64,000 bases of DNA from Acinetobacter sp. SFB (GTDB lineage: Bacteria; Pseudomonadota; Gammaproteobacteria; Pseudomonadales; Moraxellaceae): the NCBI RefSeq assembly GCF_001647545.1, contig NZ_LSZH01000011.1:445240-509239 (forward strand). Reading direction: 5' to 3'. Made by a program: the position numbers and the translations under genes. Within the stretch, counting starts at the first letter, position 1. Every line of letters starts with the position of its first letter. The notes under the pieces were generated by a model. The model did not search any database, was not told the DNA's origin, and was given only the letters and a program-made list of their open reading frames with translations. Shown here in pieces: positions 60,276-64,000 of this stretch.

Positions 60276-60303
60276 ATATAGGTCTGAAATTTAGCTTTTC
60301 AAG
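60276..60303 (-). promoter_or_regulatory. candidate sigma-32 promoter of hsp20
   Basis: On the minus strand CTTGAA (60298-60303) is followed after 14 bases by ACCTATAT (60276-60283), close to the heat-shock consensus CTTGAA and CCCCATnT. Confidence 0.55.
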
Positions 60304-60487
60304 CACTTTAATTAAAAAAATTGAGAAAAATCTTAATGGGATAATAGGGGGAGAATATTAGGCCAAGCCGCTCAATTCAGTTTATTAAGTTTCAGTAAGG
60401 ATTAAGGTTCAGCACAATAAAACATGCTATAAATATCCATATTGTTCAATAATGTCATGTAGAACCAGAAAGACAAAAGGTGGAAAA

Positions 60488-61111
60488 ATGATTGATCTCT
60501 ATTATTGGGGAACGCCCAATGGTCATAAAATTACAATAGCTTTAGAAGAAATGGGTTTGGATTATCAAATTTTCCCCATCAATATTATGGAAAACGATCA
60601 GTTTCAACCTGACTTTTTACGTATTTCTCCAAACAATAAAATTCCGGCCATTGTCGATCAGGATGGTCCAGGTGGTGAAGCCATTTCCGTATTTGAATCG
60701 GGTGCAATTTTGCAATATTTGGGCCGTAAAACCGGCTCGTACTATCCAACCGATGAACAGCAACGTGTTGAAGTTGAACAGTGGTTGATGTGGCAAATGG
60801 GTGGTTTAGGACCTATGCTTGGGCAGAACCATCATTTTGGTAAATTTGCAGCTGAAAAAATTCCTTATGCGATTGATCGTTATATCAATGAAAGTAAGCG
60901 TTTATATGGCGTGTTAAACAAACAGCTGATGGGTCAAAAGTATGTCGCGGGTGAATATTCGATTGCCGATATGGCAATTCTGCCGTGGATTTTGCGTTAT
61001 GAATGGCAGCAGATTCAACTCGAAGACTATCCATACGTAAAAGAATATATTGAGCGCTTAACTGCACGCCCGGCAGTACAGCGGGCATTGGCAATTCAAG
61101 TGAATTCCTGA
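60488..61111 (+). CDS. yfcG: Nu-class glutathione S-transferase / disulfide-bond oxidoreductase, YfcG-like
   Basis: Thioredoxin-fold GST with glutathione disulfide reductase activity in E. coli. The 207-aa protein begins MIDLYYWGTPNGHKITIALE with the conserved Thr9 and Asn11 of this class, then SPNNKIPAIVD, SVFESGAILQYLG, and a helical C-terminal domain with YSIADMAILPWI. I use the ATG at 60488 with GGTGG upstream; the longer upstream frame lacks support. Monocistronic, with a terminator at 61179-61204. Confidence 0.9.
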   Translation: MIDLYYWGTPNGHKITIALEEMGLDYQIFPINIMENDQFQPDFLRISPNNKIPAIVDQDGPGGEAISVFESGAILQYLGRKTGSYYPTDEQQRVEVEQWLMWQMGGLGPMLGQNHHFGKFAAEKIPYAIDRYINESKRLYGVLNKQLMGQKYVAGEYSIADMAILPWILRYEWQQIQLEDYPYVKEYIERLTARPAVQRALAIQVNS

Positions 61112-61178
61112 GGATAAAAATTGCAAAAGGTTTTTGTGCTAATATTACGCAATAATACCGCTTAAATCTCGCAAAAAT

Positions 61179-61204
61179 AAACCACCCGTTGCGGTGGTTT
61201 TTTA
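61179..61204 (+). terminator. terminator after the GST gene
   Basis: AAACCACC / GGTGGTTT stem with CGTTGC loop, then T run. Confidence 0.85.
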
Positions 61205-61213
61205 TTGGACCTC

Positions 61214-61504
61214 ATGGCTATGAAAGACTTTTTCTTAAATTTGACCCATATTGTTGAAACAAATAAGAAAATTTATTGGGCAATTATCTTTGGTATTGCA
61301 GCTTGCTTATTGCTCTTTATTGCTGAAGTCGTACATATGCAGTCAGTGGCAGAGGCGCTAAAAGCCAATGATCCAACCATCTCTAAAGAAATTTTTCGCG
61401 TAATTGCGCATCGTTATGATTTAGCACGATGGGTAGTCATGATTTTATTTATCGTTTGGTCAGTTTATGAATATCAATCTACCAAGAAAAAACTCGGTCT
61501 TTAA
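61214..61504 (+). CDS. small membrane protein of unknown function
   Basis: A 96-aa protein with two membrane segments (about residues 20-40 and 73-90) and a charged end (YQSTKKKLGL). ATG at 61214 or 61220 is more likely than the TTG at 61205. No strong ribosome binding site and no family known to me. It starts just past a terminator and is followed after 15 bases by a YqaA-like gene, so the two may be cotranscribed. Confidence 0.6.
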   Translation: MAMKDFFLNLTHIVETNKKIYWAIIFGIAACLLLFIAEVVHMQSVAEALKANDPTISKEIFRVIAHRYDLARWVVMILFIVWSVYEYQSTKKKLGL

Positions 61505-61519
61505 ACTGTTGTTCGCATA

Positions 61520-61945
61520 ATGCTGTCCTACGCTTTACTGTTTATTTCTGCTTTCGGCGCAGCGACTTTATTGCCATTACAGTCTGAAGCGGTTTTATTG
61601 GCATTGTTGGCCGAGGGCAGTCATTCAGTTATTGGCCTGCTGTTTGTTGCAAGCGTGGGAAATATTTTGGGATCCTGTGTGAACTGGTGGCTAGGCTTTC
61701 AAATCGAACATTATAAAAATAAGAAATGGTTTCCTGTTTCAGCACAGCAAATGTTAAAGGCACAGGGGATTTATCAAAAATATGGATACTGGTCTTTGCT
61801 GTTGAGCTGGGTGCCGATTATTGGTGATCCGATTACTTTAATTGCAGGCTTGCTGAGACAGAATTTCTGGCGTTTTTTAGGGATAGTGAGTATTGCCAAA
61901 GTAGGACGATATTTATTTATCTATGCTGCTTTTTCAATGTTTTAA
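61520..61945 (+). CDS. YqaA-family membrane protein (VTT/DedA-like)
   Basis: Inner-membrane protein of 141 aa, related to the DedA/VTT group that contributes to lipid transport and membrane potential. It has ISAFGAATLLPLQSEAVLL, the glycine-rich VGNILGSCVNWWLG, and YGYWSLLLSWVPIIGDPITL with the conserved WxPxxGD-type element. About four hydrophobic segments. No SD is obvious. Followed by a terminator. Confidence 0.88.
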   Translation: MLSYALLFISAFGAATLLPLQSEAVLLALLAEGSHSVIGLLFVASVGNILGSCVNWWLGFQIEHYKNKKWFPVSAQQMLKAQGIYQKYGYWSLLLSWVPIIGDPITLIAGLLRQNFWRFLGIVSIAKVGRYLFIYAAFSMF

Positions 61946-61973
61946 AAAAGAGATGCATGGCGCATCTCTTTTT
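61945..61973. terminator. bidirectional terminator
   Basis: AAAAAGAGATGC / GCATCTCTTTTT with a 5-base loop, between convergent genes. Confidence 0.9.
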
Positions 61974-61995
61974 ATTGCCTAGACCCGTATTTAAA

Positions 61996-62739
61996 TTACT
62001 GACATTGATTTAAATCGAACTTAATTTCATCTTTAAAACTAGATTTTTTATACAGCCATAAGGTATTGGCGGTACGTTTTACTGAAATGTGACTGTTGGA
62101 TACAGCTTGAACGACCTGTTGGTCTAAAGCGTAAATACCGGACCCTTTTTTCACTTTGACTTTTTTAACATCCCCCTGTTTATTCACTTTAAAGGTGAAT
62201 TTCACTGCACGATTATGCCCGTTGAGTTGTTCAGAGTTAATATCCAAATTCGGTTGAGCGCGATATGAAAAGGGTACTTTTTTGTCTTGCTGCTGAGCCT
62301 GCCAGTTTTTAGAGTTAAAGTTGTATTGGCAAACTTCAGTGTCATTGTCTTGGCTTAATTTCAGGCTAAAGGTTTGATAGCCAATTTGTGGAAGGGCTGT
62401 ATTATTTTCGACATGCGGTTTTACACTTACCTCACGTACCGCTTTAATTAACAGATCATCTAAATCAGTTAAGCCGGTACTCTCCTGAATACTGGCTTTG
62501 CTAATTGTACCGGTTTCATCGGCATAGATCCGGATAATCGCACTACGGTTTTGATCTTTTAAATCTTCATTTTTATAAGAAGGATGTGGAAATTTGGTCC
62601 ACTGAATGCGCGTGGTTAAATGCGCCGGAAGGGCTGCGCTTTTTTGCACCGCGAGTTGTTTGGATGCATTAGCTGTAGCACTATATGTAGCGCTTAATGG
62701 TAAGCTCATGAGTAGAGAAAAACACAGTATTTGCTTCAT
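61996..62739 (-). CDS. periplasmic protein with two TonB C-terminal-like domains
   Basis: A 247-aa exported protein. The signal peptide (MKQILCFSLLMSLPLSATYS) appears cleavable. Two TonB-C-like units follow: residues about 46-128 (FPHPSYKNEDLKDQNRSAII, IQESTGLTDLDDLLIKAV) and about 155-232 (LNGHNRAVKFTF, VKKGSGIYALDQQVVQAV). The first resembles the C-terminal domain of TonB at 6170-6961 (PSYNNNDLQGQ, SSGVPALDDKIL). There is no membrane anchor and no proline-rich spacer, so it cannot work as a normal TonB. No exbB or exbD is adjacent. The function is unknown. Confidence 0.78.
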   Translation of the reverse strand: MKQILCFSLLMSLPLSATYSATANASKQLAVQKSAALPAHLTTRIQWTKFPHPSYKNEDLKDQNRSAIIRIYADETGTISKASIQESTGLTDLDDLLIKAVREVSVKPHVENNTALPQIGYQTFSLKLSQDNDTEVCQYNFNSKNWQAQQQDKKVPFSYRAQPNLDINSEQLNGHNRAVKFTFKVNKQGDVKKVKVKKGSGIYALDQQVVQAVSNSHISVKRTANTLWLYKKSSFKDEIKFDLNQCQ

Positions 62740-62796
62740 AAATATTAAGTTCTTTAATCAAACCAAAGGTTGCGGCGGTAGCGGAGCATTGTGAGT

Positions 62797-62827
62797 GCGA
62801 AGTATTTCCTGAATTTGAAATACTCGC
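62797..62827. other. hairpin between the MFS and TonB-like genes
   Basis: GCG-AA-GTATTTC / GAAATAC-T-CGC with an eight-base loop. No T tract on the minus strand, so a terminator role is doubtful. Confidence 0.45.
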
Positions 62828-62842
62828 AAGTCTAAAAGTGAA

Positions 62843-64000
62843 TTAATCTTTTTGATCATCACCTTGAGTGATATCTACATCAAATAAATCATGGGTTTTG
62901 GCCCAACTTATCGCAACCACCACCATGGTCATACAGCCCCCAAAGACCGTTGCCATAATGGCACCCATGTATTTTGCCGCCAAGCCAGATTCAAATGCAC
63001 CCAGTTCATTGCTTGACGAGACAAACATGCCGTTTACTGCGGCAACACGTCCACGCATATTTTCAGGGGGATAAATTTGTAGAATCGTTTGACGAACCAC
63101 GACTGAAATACTGTCACAGGCTCCGGTCATGGCTAAAGCAAACAGGGATAGCCACATATTATTTGAGAAGGCAAACAGCAGCGTGAACACGCCAAAACCA
63201 GCCACGGCAAGCAGCATATTACGCCAGGCATTTTGAGTGGGTGGAAATCTGGTTAGGGCAATCATGGTAAAAAGTGCGCCAATGGAGGGTGCGGCGCGTA
63301 AATAACCGAGCCCTTCAGGACCGGCTTTTAAAATATCTTCAGCGAAAATTGGCAGCAGGGCAATCACGCCCCCAAATAAGACTGAAACCAGATCTAGAGA
63401 AATTGCCCACAAAACGATTTTGGTTTTCCAGATAAAGCGGAAGCCATCGCCCAGACTTTCAAGCAGATTATTCGTTTCGATTTTTGGGAAGCTACGTTTT
63501 TGCAGCAGGTTAATCAGGACAAAACAGATACTCAACAATACCGCGACCGATAGCAAGCTGGTTTCACGACCTAAAAATGCCAGCATGAAACCGCCCAGCA
63601 TGGGTCCAATAATCACGCCACTTTGCCAGCCGATGGTGGTCCAGGTTGCACCATTGGCATAGAGTTCACGTGGAATCAGAAATGGCTTAAGTGAAGTCGC
63701 CGAGGGATTGTAAAAACCGCGAATTGTTCCGAGGCCAAAAATTACGGCATAAATTCCCCAAGAAAGAGTATTTATCCCAATTTCAGCTAAACCATAACGA
63801 TGAAATAGCCACCATAAAACCACAGGTAAAGGCACTGCAAAGAACAAACAGATTTTCATAATGGTCTGTTTGTTGAAGCGGTCAGCAAAATAGCCACCCC
63901 ATAAAGACAAGGTGATAAACGGAATCGCCTCGGCTAAACCAATCAACCCTAGGGTTAGAGGATCTTTGGTAATTTGATAAAGTGAATACGCGACAATAAT
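62843..64000 (-). CDS. MFS transporter, EntS-like, start outside the window
   Basis: Integral membrane exporter. The frame is open to the last base of the window, with AYSLYQITKDPLTLGLIGLA before the first internal start codon, so the N-terminus (roughly one or two helices) is missing. The 385 visible residues hold about ten membrane helices and the MFS loop WGGYFADRFNKQTIM (motif A form). The other half has GNMWLSLFAL-type helices and a motif near NMRGRVAAVNGM. Similarity is to the EntS/multidrug branch. The C-terminus (KTHDLFDVDITQGDDQKD) is acidic. Confidence 0.88.
   Translation of the reverse strand: MIVAYSLYQITKDPLTLGLIGLAEAIPFITLSLWGGYFADRFNKQTIMKICLFFAVPLPVVLWWLFHRYGLAEIGINTLSWGIYAVIFGLGTIRGFYNPSATSLKPFLIPRELYANGATWTTIGWQSGVIIGPMLGGFMLAFLGRETSLLSVAVLLSICFVLINLLQKRSFPKIETNNLLESLGDGFRFIWKTKIVLWAISLDLVSVLFGGVIALLPIFAEDILKAGPEGLGYLRAAPSIGALFTMIALTRFPPTQNAWRNMLLAVAGFGVFTLLFAFSNNMWLSLFALAMTGACDSISVVVRQTILQIYPPENMRGRVAAVNGMFVSSSNELGAFESGLAAKYMGAIMATVFGGCMTMVVVAISWAKTHDLFDVDITQGDDQKD

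Overview
The window looks like about 64 kb of chromosome from a gammaproteobacterium of the Moraxellaceae, most probably Acinetobacter. The reasons are the moderate-to-low GC content, the codon use, and the gene sets and orders (rpmB-rpmG next to a KefC/YbaL-type antiporter; ndk-rlmN-pilF-rodZ-ispG-hisS-yfgM-bamB-der; pcnB-folK-panB-panC; thrS-infC without rpmI-rplT immediately behind). The genus rests on recognising proteins from memory, not on a search. I see no tRNA, rRNA, CRISPR array, IS transposase or phage module.

Layout. 1-5965: end of a small unknown gene, a cation/proton antiporter, ribosomal proteins L33 and L28, an aldehyde dehydrogenase divergent from a TetR regulator, and purU. 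5966-12908: tonB-exbB-exbD behind a probable Fur-controlled promoter, msrA, a META-domain lipoprotein, a DUF4105 membrane protein, folA and thyA, then an isolated CHAP/NlpC-like putative peptidoglycan hydrolase. 13010-17750: a macA-macB-outer membrane factor efflux operon with a Fur-like site upstream. 18334-23684: bacteriohemerythrin, holA, lptE, leuS and a DUF4124 protein. 24042-27825: an ilv leader region, ilvI-ilvH and ilvC, followed by a decayed copy of the ilvC 3' end. 28076-33889: a secreted protein, then a very AT-rich island with a four-gene chaperone-usher pilus locus. 34072-35938: a glycosyltransferase and a PAP2 phosphatase. 36024-45462: iscX, ndk and the long housekeeping run from rlmN to der. 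45552-53800: a phosphopantetheinyl transferase, an SDR, mazG, a ComEA-like protein, pcnB-folK-panB-panC and rapZ-NPr-darP. 54051-59085: an acyl-CoA synthetase, a decayed gene, thrS and infC. 59151-64000: a nonsense-interrupted small gene pair, an Hsp20 gene with a probable RNA thermometer, a Nu-class GST, two small membrane proteins, a periplasmic protein with two TonB-like domains, and the start-less end of an MFS transporter.

How the genes fit together. Most of the window is core biosynthesis and envelope biology: folate (purU, folA, thyA, folK), pantothenate (panB, panC), branched-chain amino acids (ilvI, ilvH, ilvC), translation (leuS, hisS, thrS, infC, rpmB, rpmG, rlmN, der, darP) and envelope assembly (lptE, bamB, yfgM, rodZ, pilF). 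The accessory parts are the pilus island, the CHAP-like hydrolase, the MacAB-type pump and the decayed genes.

The most interesting signals are regulatory RNAs: a ROSE-like thermometer with a sigma-32-like promoter before hsp20; a stem-loop before thrS that shows a GGU triplet at the anticodon position of a 7-nt loop; and an ilv leader carrying an isoleucine-rich short ORF and a terminator-like hairpin. I did not find a clearly new multi-gene defence or secretion system. The nearest to a new system are the lone CHAP-like hydrolase and the signal-peptide-bearing tandem TonB-domain protein.
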